DNA of 64,000 bases from Paenibacillus sp. FSL H7-0357 (GCF_000758525.1 NZ_CP009241.1:4526001-4590000); one strand, 5' to 3'. Counted from the stretch's first letter, positions 33,137 to 41,969 are shown. Notes: a model not told the origin generated them from the sequence alone. Program-made: numbers and translations.

Positions 33137-33597
33137 ATTAAATCCTCCTCCTCAAGTCCCAATTTCGTGTACATCTCCGTACAGTAGCCCTGCAGCTTGA
33201 TTTCCAATCTTCTGGCCTTGTTCTTGAAACGCTTCAGCTCACGGATCATGTGGGCCCTGCCGGCCGGAGTGAAGGTCTCCTGAATACGCTCCTTGAAATA
33301 GTCATGGACAATATGGTTGCGCTGCTTCCAGACTGCTTGCAGCTGCACCGTCTCCTCTTCCGAGAATGGAAAATGATGCTGGATTTCTTTGATGAGCTGG
33401 CCGAGTGAATTGCTGAGTTTGCGCTGATACAGATCTGCGAGATCCGCTTCAGTAGGTGTCTTCCCCTGAGACAGCTTCGTAAGCAGCAGCAGATTGGTCA
33501 ACTGCTGCTCCAGAGCCTGACAATAATAGACTGCCAGCCCGAAATAAGCAAATAGCTCTTTGGATTGTTCACTCTCCGGTATTTGTGTATCCTTCAT
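33133..33597 (-). CDS. HEPN-like hypothetical protein
   Basis: A 154-residue all-alpha protein. It begins with a helix of the pattern FAYFGLAVYYCQALEQQL and has WKQRNHIVHDYFKER near 90-104, where RNHIVH matches the R-x4-H motif of HEPN domains, whose active members are RNases. A basic coiled-coil-like helix follows (about 118-135). Similar proteins are common and uncharacterised in Bacillales. Translational coupling to the methyltransferase is clear. Whether it is a nuclease is an inference from one motif. Confidence 0.6.
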   Translation of the reverse strand: MKDTQIPESEQSKELFAYFGLAVYYCQALEQQLTNLLLLTKLSQGKTPTEADLADLYQRKLSNSLGQLIKEIQHHFPFSEEETVQLQAVWKQRNHIVHDYFKERIQETFTPAGRAHMIRELKRFKNKARRLEIKLQGYCTEMYTKLGLEEEDLM

Positions 33598-33669
33598 CTT
33601 TCCTCCCGTTTCTCTCTCTCTTCGTTTTTCAGAAAATGAATTTAAATGGCTTCACGCCAAGTCTGTTTC

Positions 33670-34380
33670 TCACAAGTTTTTGTTAACATCCATTCGGCTG
33701 GTGCGGTACAAATAAAAGCCGGTCAGCACAGAAATGTAGGCCAGCGTGTGGGCGAAGGAACCCAGCAGTGCTGAAGCAGGCAAATCATCCGCGTTCATCA
33801 AAGCATCCATAACCGGTGACACCGGCGGCAGCAGGATAGGCATGACAGGACCCGGGACAAGCTCCTGCAGTTGGGTACCCCCTATAGACAGCGTGATGAT
33901 GATCAGCATTGATCCCGCAGCATAGCTATTTTTGGAAACCCAGGAGGACTGCAAATAGAGCGAGATTGCAATTCCCAGGAACCCGAGCAGCGCATGTCCG
34001 GCTAAAGCAAGAAATAAACGGTACCCTCCCACGGGATCGCTAAAATTCCCCGTAACTATAGGATACATCACAATCACGAAGCTGAGCAGCAGAGTAAGCA
34101 CCCCCATTGTCAGCATTTCCCCAATGCTGTGCTTAACCGCACTTCGCAGATGAACCACAGCTACCTGCCGCTGCACCGCCTGCTCATGATTCAGAAAGCT
34201 CAGTCCCAGCCAGGCACAACCGACGAACAACATCACTGCCGACGCCGCATAGCTGTTCATCACCGGGTTAGGCTTATAGGAGTAGAGAATCAGCACAGCG
34301 ATCAGAGTTCCGGCAACGGGAGCGAAATACCGCTGAGAAAAGGTATAACTGCGTAGAAAATACGCGATCAGCGATCTCAT
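33670..34380 (-). CDS. ABC-2-like membrane protein
   Basis: A 236-residue integral membrane protein with six hydrophobic helices, and the partner of the ATPase encoded just before it. No named family motif is obvious. The ATG at 34380 is set by CAGGAGG seven bases upstream and by its ATGA overlap with the ATPase stop. The transported compound is unknown. Confidence 0.78.
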   Translation of the reverse strand: MRSLIAYFLRSYTFSQRYFAPVAGTLIAVLILYSYKPNPVMNSYAASAVMLFVGCAWLGLSFLNHEQAVQRQVAVVHLRSAVKHSIGEMLTMGVLTLLLSFVIVMYPIVTGNFSDPVGGYRLFLALAGHALLGFLGIAISLYLQSSWVSKNSYAAGSMLIIITLSIGGTQLQELVPGPVMPILLPPVSPVMDALMNADDLPASALLGSFAHTLAYISVLTGFYLYRTSRMDVNKNL

Positions 34381-35336
34381 AAAGGTTGTACCTCCTGGAC
34401 AGTCTTCGGGTCCATCCATTGCATAAGCCCTGATAAGCCGCGGCGCCGTTCTACAGAAATCACCGATCCGCCCGCATCAAGCACAACCCTGAGACATTGA
34501 TCTGTCCATTCCCTTTCCACAGTTAAACCGGAACATTCCATCCCGTACTCATCCCGAACCGCTTCTATAGAGATCAACCACGGCATCTCCGCCAAAGCCG
34601 ATTTTTGTTGAGGAGCAATAGCTGTGCACATTATGTATGTGGAAGGCTTATCCTGCAGACTCGCTGTTTCTGATACCTTCATGACCGTTTGGCCTGCTTG
34701 AAGCACATGTACGCCATCGGCAAGGGTTTCCACACAAAGCGGCTCATGAACGGAGAATACCATCGCTGTACCGCCTTGCTTCAACTCTTGAAGAAGTTCA
34801 ATCAGCGTATGCTGTGCCGGAAGATCCAGGCCGGACATAGGCTCGTCAAGCAGCAGCAATTCTGGCTTCGGAAGCAGACTTTGAATCAGATTCACCTTTT
34901 GCAGCATTCCTTTAGAGAAGCTGGTCATAGGATACGTCCGGAACTGCTCCAGATGAAAAGCCTCCAGCAGCGCTGTTATGCGCTCTTGCAGTCCCGCCTC
35001 CGGCATCCCGCCGATCCGGCCCATACTGCGTAAGTACTGTTCAGCAGAAAATTTAAGACCCGGGAAAGCCTCGGGTGCATAACCAATCGAAATCGTCCCC
35101 TTGCTGCGTTGGATTGTCCCGGAAGTAAGCTGGGTAAGTCCAGCTAAAATGGAGAGCAGCGTACTTTTGCCGGAACCGTTACGTCCGATCAAAGCCAGAG
35201 CCGTTCCACTTTCCACCGTGAGTGAGACTTCACGTAAAACTGGGCGTCCTCCATAAACCTTGGTAGCCCGGGTAAGTTCAATCAAAGGACCGCTGCGGTC
35301 CGTCAATCGGTGTTCACTAATACTTCGAAACGCCAT
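34377..35336 (-). CDS. ABC transporter ATP-binding protein
   Basis: ATPase of a two-gene ABC system. The protein has Walker A GRNGSGKST, signature SFSKGMLQK, Walker B LLLLDEP and the switch histidine in FSVHEP, followed by a C-terminal extension of about 90 residues. I use the ATG at 35336 (MAFRSISEH...; GGGGG 12 bases upstream), giving 319 residues. The open frame runs to 35573, but that extension crosses the terminator of the preceding gene and is not plausible as protein. Confidence 0.85.
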   Translation of the reverse strand: MAFRSISEHRLTDRSGPLIELTRATKVYGGRPVLREVSLTVESGTALALIGRNGSGKSTLLSILAGLTQLTSGTIQRSKGTISIGYAPEAFPGLKFSAEQYLRSMGRIGGMPEAGLQERITALLEAFHLEQFRTYPMTSFSKGMLQKVNLIQSLLPKPELLLLDEPMSGLDLPAQHTLIELLQELKQGGTAMVFSVHEPLCVETLADGVHVLQAGQTVMKVSETASLQDKPSTYIMCTAIAPQQKSALAEMPWLISIEAVRDEYGMECSGLTVEREWTDQCLRVVLDAGGSVISVERRRGLSGLMQWMDPKTVQEVQPL

Positions 35337-35472
35337 TCGGCTGTCTTCCCCCTTAGCCAGAAGCCAAGCTTGCTTAGCGCATCTAATGGACAACTGGTTC
35401 TTCCACTCTATAATTCGCCGGAACTGCACTAAATTCCTTTGAGAAAGAACAGATTGAGGAGCCATTCTATAC

Positions 35473-35516
35473 AAAAAAACCAGAACCCTCAGTATAATTA
35501 CTGCGTTGGTCTGGTC
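35473..35516 (-). terminator. Intrinsic terminator of the copper-binding protein gene
   Basis: On the minus strand ACCAGACC pairs with GGTTCTGGT around an inner CAGT/ACTG helix and is followed by TTTTTTT, 35 bases past the stop. Confidence 0.8.
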
Positions 35517-35550
35517 TTGTATAGTCTGCTGCAAAACAGCAATTTTAAAT

Positions 35551-35898
35551 TTACGCGTATACCTCAACGACATCGCTGATTAGACGGCAAGCTAATGCGG
35601 CATTGCGGCAGGAATCGATGCATTCCTGGCAATGAGTATGCTCATGTCTGCTGCTCTCGTCGGCACAACGTTCGCAGATTTCAGCACATAAGCGAAGGAT
35701 TTCCGCTACAAATGGACTTTGGCGGGTCATTGCCTGAACGGCGAAGGAACAAATGTCCGCGCATTCCCGGTCAAGCCGGATGCTCTCCCGCAGTGATGCT
35801 AGATCATATTCTTTCAGGCTTGAGACATAGCTGTAGTTACAGGCGTTCATACATTTTATACAAGCGTCAATGCACTCCTGATATTGAATTCGGGTCAT
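35551..35898 (-). CDS. Four-helix bundle copper-binding protein (Csp/YhjQ-like, DUF326)
   Basis: A 115-residue Cys-rich protein of the copper-storage type. There are many Cys in helical spacing, as in CIDACIKCMNACNYS near 9-23, ECADICSF near 45-52, LCAEICERCAD near 70-80 and CQECIDSC near 90-97, with His residues in HEHTHC. Members bind Cu(I) in the core of a four-helix bundle. There is no signal peptide, so it should be cytosolic. It lies upstream of a separate ABC pair and next to a metallochaperone GTPase gene, though a terminator and 94 bases separate them. Confidence 0.9.
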   Translation of the reverse strand: MTRIQYQECIDACIKCMNACNYSYVSSLKEYDLASLRESIRLDRECADICSFAVQAMTRQSPFVAEILRLCAEICERCADESSRHEHTHCQECIDSCRNAALACRLISDVVEVYA

Positions 35899-35991
35899 AG
35901 CCTAAAACCTCCTGCAATTATTATAGGGTATGCCTATCTATTAACCTGCAAGAAAAGGAACGAACCAATTCCCCTGTCAAAGGAAGCTTGA

Positions 35992-37023
35992 TTAAAGGCT
36001 CCTCTTCACTGTACCCGGCCGGATCAATGTACGTTTCTCCAACTGAAGCAGCCTGCTGCGCAGCTCGCTTGATGAGAAGTGTTCACCGATAAATACAGCA
36101 ACATCAGGGACATCGCCCTGAGGAGTTATTTTCATGAAATCGGCTTCCCTGTAGGCATATTGGAACAGAAAGCGGCTCGCAGTGTCATTAAAAGTTACGA
36201 TCCCCTTAGCCCGGTAAACATCCCGTGGAAGCTCCTTAACGAACTGCTCGAACTCCTCACTGTTCACTGCACGTTTAAAATAATGGGTATATGCCATTAC
36301 ATGGTCATGGGTATGATGGGATTCTCCCCCATTCTCCGTATTCAAACCGCCGACCGCCGGACCGGCTGCTTCATCCTCTGCATCCTCCTCTGGACGGGCC
36401 TCCGAATGAACTCCGCCGACGCTGCCAAGCAGCACTTCCGGATCCAATTCACAGCGCACCGCAGGCATGATCTGGGCGTAGGCGTTCCATTTGCGCAGCA
36501 CAGCGGATATCTCTTCCGCTTCCTCTGTGGTTACGCGGTCGGTTTTGTTCAGTATCAGCACGGACGCGCAGCGGATCTGCTCCTGCATCAGCCTGTAGGT
36601 AGCGCCCTGCTGGGAACGGTACAGCTCCAGCAAATGTGCGGTATCCACAACGGTAATCAGCCCTTTAAGCTCCACCAGCTGGTACAGCGAGGTTTCGGTA
36701 ACGGCATCTACGATTTCCAGCGGGTTCGCCGCACCTGTCGCTTCAATGATAACAACATCGGGTGATTCTTTCTTTACCAGCGTAGTCAGTTCCGTACTGA
36801 GATCACCGCGGCTTGTGCAGCAGATGCAGCCACCCAGCATTTCTGCCATCGGTACGGATTGTTCGACCAGCAGCCCGTCGAGGTTCACCTCGCCAAGCTC
36901 GTTCATGATAACTGCCGGTCTGAGTCCCTGTGTCTTCCAGTGATCCAGCAGCCTTTGCAGCAGAGTCGTCTTGCCGCTCCCCAGAAATCCTGACAATATG
37001 TAAACTGGCAATGCCTGTTCCAA
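35992..37023 (-). CDS. COG0523 (CobW/G3E family) GTP-binding metallochaperone
   Basis: A cytosolic G3E GTPase, the group thought to hand zinc or other metals to client proteins. Walker A GFLGSGKTT is at 12-20, the CxCC metal motif GGCICC at 64-69 and NKTD at 159-162. A variable linker rich in Asp, Glu, Gly and His (about 204-241) includes HHTHDH, a likely metal-collecting loop, before the C-terminal CobW_C domain. The 343-residue length is usual. No Zur box was recognised in the 227-bp divergent spacer. Confidence 0.9.
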   Translation of the reverse strand: MEQALPVYILSGFLGSGKTTLLQRLLDHWKTQGLRPAVIMNELGEVNLDGLLVEQSVPMAEMLGGCICCTSRGDLSTELTTLVKKESPDVVIIEATGAANPLEIVDAVTETSLYQLVELKGLITVVDTAHLLELYRSQQGATYRLMQEQIRCASVLILNKTDRVTTEEAEEISAVLRKWNAYAQIMPAVRCELDPEVLLGSVGGVHSEARPEEDAEDEAAGPAVGGLNTENGGESHHTHDHVMAYTHYFKRAVNSEEFEQFVKELPRDVYRAKGIVTFNDTASRFLFQYAYREADFMKITPQGDVPDVAVFIGEHFSSSELRSRLLQLEKRTLIRPGTVKRSL

Positions 37024-37250
37024 GTTTCATCTCTCCCAACAAAATTCCGTTATGGTAGCGAGTGTACTACAAGTGCCCATATGCACGCAAGGAGGCCGGA
37101 GTCGAGCGGGGGATTTCGACTTCGGTCAAGGCCGCAGCTTGTCTTTGACTAATCCTTCCCCTAATATGGGGTAAAGAAGGATTAGGCTGAGCCCATGCCG
37201 TCTCGTTGGACAGCTGTCCGCCATAATGAATGATGAAGGAGTTGGTCTGC

Positions 37251-37766
37251 ATGTCATCTGTAGAGGAACACCGGCGTGAAGCGCCCCAAACGGTGGCCTG
37301 CCATATTATAACGGTCTCGGACACGCGTACCCTGGAGACCGACACCGGAGGCGCCCTGATAGAATCTATGCTTAAAGAGGCTGGATTTGTAGTCACAGGC
37401 CGCGACATCGTCAAGGACGATTACGAAGATATCCGCGAGCTGGTCTACAAAAGCTCCGTGCACTCCGGCATCGAAGCTGTACTGCTGACCGGGGGAACAG
37501 GGATTTCACCGCGGGATACCACTTACGAAGCCGTCGCTTCCCTGCTTGACAAGTCGCTGCCGGGCTTCGGTGAGATTTTCCGGCTGCTGAGCTTCACGGA
37601 AGATATCGGCTCCGCTGCGATCCTCAGTCGGGCTATAGCCGGGACGATCGGCAACACGGCTATCTTCTCCATGCCCGGTTCCACCGGTGCAATTAAGCTG
37701 GCCATGGAACGGCTGATTATTCCCGAGCTGCGCCATGTCATGCGTGAAATATATAAACAGCCGTAA
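37251..37766 (+). CDS. moaB: MoaB-type molybdenum cofactor biosynthesis protein
   Basis: A 171-residue MoaB/MogA-family protein that would adenylate molybdopterin before molybdate insertion. It shows IITVSDTR near 18-25, the TGGTGISPRD loop near 84-93, and SMPGSTGAIKLAMERLIIPE near 140-159. The ATG at 37251 is chosen for AAGGAG nine bases upstream. The upstream spacer carries a hairpin TAATCCTT/AAGGATTA (about 37149-37184), with no obvious riboswitch. No other molybdopterin genes are nearby. Confidence 0.9.
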   Translation: MSSVEEHRREAPQTVACHIITVSDTRTLETDTGGALIESMLKEAGFVVTGRDIVKDDYEDIRELVYKSSVHSGIEAVLLTGGTGISPRDTTYEAVASLLDKSLPGFGEIFRLLSFTEDIGSAAILSRAIAGTIGNTAIFSMPGSTGAIKLAMERLIIPELRHVMREIYKQP

Positions 37767-37777
37767 CTGGAATATAG

Positions 37778-37851
37778 GACAGAGTAATGGAATGCCCATA
37801 TTTACTGGAGCATGGACAAATGAGCAATCCCATATTTACACTTACTCTGTC
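37778..37851. repeat. Inverted repeat enclosing a direct repeat
   Basis: GACAGAGTAA at 37778-37787 and its complement at 37842-37851 enclose two copies of CCCATATTTAC (37795-37805 and 37829-37839), 34 bases apart. It lies just beyond moaB. It could be a terminator of unusual form or a small mobile remnant. Confidence 0.5.
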
Positions 37852-37934
37852 AGAGATGAGATGTGCACTATCTCCGGCTCCATGCGCGGCAAGAAGCGAT
37901 AACAGCTCTTCCAAATCATAATAATGCTGCCCTC

Positions 37935-37989
37935 AAAGGTGAAAGAACAATGCGTGCACGGTATTCACGCGGTGTTCTTTCGCCTTTTT
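37935..37989 (+). terminator. Terminator upstream of the ArsR promoter
   Basis: GGTGAAAGAACA pairs with TGTTCTTTCGCC (one bulge) around an inner CGTG/CACG helix, then TTTTT. It would isolate the next promoter from moaB transcription. Confidence 0.7.
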
Positions 37990-38007
37990 CAGCTGTGGAA
38001 AAATCCA

Positions 38008-38036
38008 TTGACAACCGGGGCTGTGAAATTTATAAT
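38008..38036 (+). promoter_or_regulatory. Consensus sigma-A promoter of the ArsR-ABC operon
   Basis: TTGACA and TATAAT are both exact matches and are separated by exactly 17 bases. Such a promoter would be strong unless repressed. Confidence 0.85.
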
Positions 38037-38065
38037 ATTGAACACTTTACGCGAAAGTGGTTTTT

Positions 38066-38085
38066 GATTAACCAAATGGTTAATC
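38066..38085. promoter_or_regulatory. Palindromic operator GATTAACC-N4-GGTTAATC
   Basis: Eight-base arms with a four-base spacer, about 23 bases downstream of the expected transcription start and 13 bases before the ArsR start codon. The position fits repression by the ArsR protein encoded next. Confidence 0.65.
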
Positions 38086-38098
38086 GGAAAGGAACGAG

Positions 38099-39133
38099 AT
38101 GAGCTCACTCTTAACCTTGCAACGCAAGATCAAAACCGTCATCAGTCCGTATCATGAACTGCTGTGCAGTCTGCATGTGCTGCATCAACCTCAGCATCAT
38201 CCGAAACGGCTGCATTGGGCCAGGGAACTTACAGCGCAAATGCCGCACTCGTTGTGCGAGGAGATTCAGACTATCGGGAGGATATCGGACGGATGGCTGT
38301 CCCTGATGACACCAGTTCGTCCCGGCTCCTCCTTGACATGCTCAGAAGGCATCGCACTGCTCAAGAGTCTGCCCGATGCAGAATTTATGCACCTTTTGCT
38401 GAACAGCAAGGTCTCGCTTGGAACGATTCTTGAATGGCAGCAGGGCAGGTTAACAAACCCTCACGGAGAACAGCCGGATGAAGCCGGGCTGTATCTGCTG
38501 AAGAATCTGAAAGACGTCCGCCACCTGCTGCTTGCTGTGCTGGAGACCTACGAGAGGGAGTATTTCCGCAAGGAATGGGATTACATCGCCCCGTGGATCA
38601 GCACAGCCGCCACACAGTTTCAGGCAGATGTAATCCGCTCGGCCGAAAAGGCACTGAATTCGCTGCACCCGCGCCTGCTCGCCGGGAGCGGAACCTTTAC
38701 CGCCCAGAAGGCAGTCACCTACTATTTCCCCTATGATCGTCTGCAGCAGGTGTATGTATTGCCTTCAACCTTCATCCACCCGCATCTGCTAATGGACTGG
38801 AGCGAGGATACACTGACCCTTCCGCTGGCCGTGGATATTCCCGGCCTGCCTTACAGCGAAGCACCTCCGGAGGATCTGCTGCGCCAGTTGAAGGCGCTCG
38901 GTGATGGAAGCCGCCTGCGAATTCTAAAGCTGCTGTGGCAGGCTCCGCATTGCACGAAACAACTGGCCCCGCTTCTCGGCATCTCAGAAGCGGCTGTATC
39001 GAAGCAGTTGAAGCAACTGGTTGAGGCCGGACTGGCGGGTTCCGAGCGGAAAGGCAATTACTTGTTCTACTTCTGCAACAAGGAAGCCTTTGACAGTCTG
39101 ATCAACTTGCAAAGGCAGTTTTTCGAACAATAA
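38099..39133 (+). CDS. ArsR-type regulator with long N-terminal domain
   Basis: A 344-residue repressor-like protein. The first 250 residues are an uncharacterised, mostly helical sensor-like region, and the last 85 form an ArsR winged helix with LKALGDGSRLRILKLL near 266-281 and LLGISEAAVSKQLKQLVEAGL near 294-314. It lacks an obvious metal-binding Cys pattern. It heads a four-gene operon with two permeases and an ATPase, below a consensus promoter and palindromic operator, so it probably represses the exporter until a ligand binds. Confidence 0.85.
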   Translation: MSSLLTLQRKIKTVISPYHELLCSLHVLHQPQHHPKRLHWARELTAQMPHSLCEEIQTIGRISDGWLSLMTPVRPGSSLTCSEGIALLKSLPDAEFMHLLLNSKVSLGTILEWQQGRLTNPHGEQPDEAGLYLLKNLKDVRHLLLAVLETYEREYFRKEWDYIAPWISTAATQFQADVIRSAEKALNSLHPRLLAGSGTFTAQKAVTYYFPYDRLQQVYVLPSTFIHPHLLMDWSEDTLTLPLAVDIPGLPYSEAPPEDLLRQLKALGDGSRLRILKLLWQAPHCTKQLAPLLGISEAAVSKQLKQLVEAGLAGSERKGNYLFYFCNKEAFDSLINLQRQFFEQ

Positions 39134-39164
39134 CGCCGATTACTGAAAAAGGAGTTGTTTCTTT

Positions 39165-39962
39165 GTGTGGCAAACCGCAATCGCAACCGCAGTCAGGAAC
39201 CAGAGATCCAATCTGAGAGCTTACCCCTGGACCTTTACCTTCGGTCATATTATTGAAGGAGGCTATCTTGTCCTAATTTCTTATTTCTCGTATTACTATT
39301 TGATCCGGGGCGAACTGGATGCACAGTTCTCTGTTTTTGCAGGCAGCAGCAACTACCTGGCCTATGTAATCATCGGAGGGGCACTAAGCATTTTCTCCAC
39401 CAGCATGATCATGAATGTCTCCCGCGCGCTGATGACAGAATGGCGGGAAGGAACCCTGGAAGCGCTGCTGCTCTCCCCCTCCAGACGGAACGGATATTTT
39501 CTGGGCAACGCCGCCCAGCAGCTGTACCGCAGCGGTTTTGAACTGGTCACGATCCTGTTGTTCGGATATCTGGCAGGCCTTCGGCTCCCCACCCCCCATC
39601 TGCTGTCGGTATTGACCAGCGGACTGCTTTTCTTGCTGTCCTGCTATGCGATGGCTCTGGTGCTGGGAAGCATCATGCTGTACACAAGAGATACATACAT
39701 CGTACAAAACACTTTTTTTGCGGTAACTACGCTTCTCTGCGGATTTCAGTTCCCGCGGCAATATTTGCCCGGTTATCTGCAGCAGGCAGCCGAGATTTTT
39801 CCGCTGACCTCTGCACTTGAGCTTCTGCGCAGCAGTCTGCTTACCGGGGAGGAAGTTGGACTGAGTGATGTTCCCCTGGTCCTGCTGCTGTCGTTCCTTT
39901 ACATCGCAGTAGGCTTATGGTGCAACCGGCGCGTGGAGCGTGGAATGTTTGAGCGATTTTAG
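39165..39962 (+). CDS. ABC-2 type permease
   Basis: A 265-residue membrane protein with six hydrophobic helices and the ABC-2 family layout: a cytosolic loop with EWREGTLEALLLSPSRRNGY near 94-113, as in daunorubicin-type exporters. The GTG start has AAAGGAG ten bases upstream. It sits between the regulator and the ATPase gene and is 31 bases from the regulator stop. Confidence 0.85.
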   Translation: MWQTAIATAVRNQRSNLRAYPWTFTFGHIIEGGYLVLISYFSYYYLIRGELDAQFSVFAGSSNYLAYVIIGGALSIFSTSMIMNVSRALMTEWREGTLEALLLSPSRRNGYFLGNAAQQLYRSGFELVTILLFGYLAGLRLPTPHLLSVLTSGLLFLLSCYAMALVLGSIMLYTRDTYIVQNTFFAVTTLLCGFQFPRQYLPGYLQQAAEIFPLTSALELLRSSLLTGEEVGLSDVPLVLLLSFLYIAVGLWCNRRVERGMFERF

Positions 39963-39984
39963 CCAGTGAAGGAGTGAATAGCAA

Positions 39985-41004
39985 ATGATTCAAATGAATG
40001 AGGTTACCAAAACGTACGAAACAAGGAACAGAACCGGCTTATTCCGCTCCGAGCTAAAGAGAGTGACTGCCGTTAAAAACCTGTCGCTGAACATTGATAA
40101 AGGGGAAATTGTCGGATTGCTGGGACTGAATGGTGCTGGCAAAACGACAACCATCCGCATGTTATCCACCCTGCTTGATCCCACCTCAGGGGATATTCAG
40201 ATTGACGGCGTCTCTTTGGCCGGAAACCGGCGTGATGTGCAGCAGAAGGTCAACATGATAGCCGGTGGAGAACGGATGCTCTACTGGAGACTCACAGGAA
40301 GAGAAAACCTGCAATATTTCGGCAAATTATACGGTCTCAGTGCTTCCAAAATTCGTGTGGAAAGTGATCGACTGCTTGCTGAAGTCGGCCTGACTGAAGC
40401 CGCAGACCAGCCTGTGGAGCAATATTCCAAAGGAATGAAGCAGCGCCTGCAGATTGCCCGCGGTCTAATCAATGACCCGCAATATTTATTTCTCGATGAG
40501 CCGACACTCGGGCTGGATGCGCCTATTGCCAGGCAGCTGCGCGGCACTGTGCGGCAGCTTGCCAAAGAGCAAGGCAAAGGCATCCTCCTGACCAGCCATT
40601 ATTTGCAGGAGGTTGAAGAGCTCTGTGACCGGGTGTATGTACTGAATCGCGGAGAGCTGCTGCTGTGCGACAGGCCGGAGGCGATTGTCCGGCAGGTTGC
40701 CGGATCGCAGACCGCCCATCTCGATGTCACCGGTTGGGATGAAGCCATGCGCCCGCAACTGCTGGAGCATCTGGGCCAGCTGGGCCATCCGGCAGAGCTT
40801 GCGGGCAGCTGCCGAAGCGATGAATCCTCATTTGGGAGCGATGCCTTCTACCGCATCTCCGTGCAGACCCCTTCCGCCGACAGGCTGATTACGGAGCTGC
40901 TGCCTTGGACCGCAGCAAACGGTCTGGTGATCACCGGTTTTTCCTGCGACAAGCCCAATCTGGAGGATGCGATCATTTTGCTCTCGGAAGGAAGGGTGTC
41001 ATGA
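39985..41004 (+). CDS. ABC transporter ATP-binding protein, DrrA/NatA-like
   Basis: A 339-residue ATPase. It has Walker A GLNGAGKTT near 43-51, signature QYSKGMKQRLQIARG near 147-161, Walker B LFLDEPTLGLD near 169-179, and a C-terminal regulatory extension of about 90 residues. The enlarged N-terminal strand (about 10-35) resembles the linker seen in some ABC-2 ATPases. It overlaps the second permease by four bases, so the operon holds one ATPase and two permeases. Confidence 0.9.
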   Translation: MIQMNEVTKTYETRNRTGLFRSELKRVTAVKNLSLNIDKGEIVGLLGLNGAGKTTTIRMLSTLLDPTSGDIQIDGVSLAGNRRDVQQKVNMIAGGERMLYWRLTGRENLQYFGKLYGLSASKIRVESDRLLAEVGLTEAADQPVEQYSKGMKQRLQIARGLINDPQYLFLDEPTLGLDAPIARQLRGTVRQLAKEQGKGILLTSHYLQEVEELCDRVYVLNRGELLLCDRPEAIVRQVAGSQTAHLDVTGWDEAMRPQLLEHLGQLGHPAELAGSCRSDESSFGSDAFYRISVQTPSADRLITELLPWTAANGLVITGFSCDKPNLEDAIILLSEGRVS

Positions 41005-41819
41005 GGCCCGGTGGTTTATGGCTGACGGTTGCAGCTGAGCTGCGCAAGCAGCACCAGAACCGTACGAAGGGCCGGACTGTGTTTTTCTCCCTGCTGTTTT
41101 GGCCGGCACTCGCCTTTTTGACTTCCTATTATTCGATGAAGCCTTATCGCAGCGGAGAGGGTTCCATGCTCTCGCAGGTTATCCCTGATGGCAGAATCCC
41201 CCTATTTTTGCTGAGCGGTTATCTGGTCTTTCAGCTGTTCTGGACAGCGGTAGAATCAGCATGGCTGTTCGAATTGGAGCGCAAAGGCGGAACGGTGGAG
41301 ACCGTCTTCCTGACCCCGTCCTCGAAGATGGGTTTTCTGTACGGGCGTTCTCTGTATTCTCTGCTTCACGGCATCTGGATGTTCGCCTCCTTTTCACTGC
41401 TCACCTTCATCTTTGTAGCGGATATGTCCTCTGTAAACTGGCTCGCGCTGCTGATGGTCCTCCTGGTAACGCTGGCAGCGGCCATAGTCTGGGGAGCCTT
41501 GCTCTGCGCGGTATCCTTGTTCTCCAGGGAATCTTCGTTTCTGTACTATATCTTCCAGGCACCGATGCAGCTGTTCGGGGGCGTGCGCATACCGCCTGCG
41601 GTCTTTCCGGCCTGGGCTACAGGATTATCTGCACTGTTCCCGGTCACCTACAGCTTGATTCTGGTGCGCGGGGCACTATATAACGACATCGGCACAGGCT
41701 GGTGGTGGTCGCTCGTCATCCTGATTATCGGCAGCCTCGCGCTGATCGGCTGCACCCGCTACACACTGTACCGGGCAGAAAGACATGCCAGAATGAAAGG
41801 CAACTGGACTTTATTTTGA
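41001..41819 (+). CDS. ABC-2 type permease, second subunit
   Basis: A 272-residue membrane protein paired with the permease at 39165, probably as a heterodimer. Six hydrophobic helices are seen, with an N-terminal basic helix and a cytosolic FELERKGGTVETVFLTPSSKMG segment near 86-107 that aligns in kind with that of the other subunit. The start is the ATG at 41001 in an ATGA overlap with the ATPase stop; the frame is open to 40905 only within the ATPase gene. A terminator follows. Confidence 0.85.
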   Translation: MRPGGLWLTVAAELRKQHQNRTKGRTVFFSLLFWPALAFLTSYYSMKPYRSGEGSMLSQVIPDGRIPLFLLSGYLVFQLFWTAVESAWLFELERKGGTVETVFLTPSSKMGFLYGRSLYSLLHGIWMFASFSLLTFIFVADMSSVNWLALLMVLLVTLAAAIVWGALLCAVSLFSRESSFLYYIFQAPMQLFGGVRIPPAVFPAWATGLSALFPVTYSLILVRGALYNDIGTGWWWSLVILIIGSLALIGCTRYTLYRAERHARMKGNWTLF

Positions 41820-41881
41820 TACTATCGAAGCATTACACGTGATAGTGTTTAGCTCACCTCATACACAAGAAATACAGATAG

Positions 41882-41916
41882 AAACAGGCCAGCCGGGAAT
41901 CGGGCTGGCCTGTTTC
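41882..41916 (+). terminator. Intrinsic terminator after the ABC operon
   Basis: AAACAGGCCAGCC pairs with GGCTGGCCTGTTT, followed by TTTCT; it may also act on the convergent small gene. Confidence 0.8.
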
Positions 41917-41969
41917 TATGCGTTGCGGGATCTTCCTCAGTTTGAGGTTTATTGCATTTCACCACAGAT

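Noticed and set aside
35473..35516. T-box or riboswitch terminator for the ABC pair
   Set aside because: The hairpin follows the copper-binding protein gene at normal distance and no upstream specifier structure was seen.
35344..35573. Extended N-terminus of the ABC ATPase
   Set aside because: It would be translated through an intrinsic terminator and has no ribosome site; the Met at 35336 gives the usual ATPase start.
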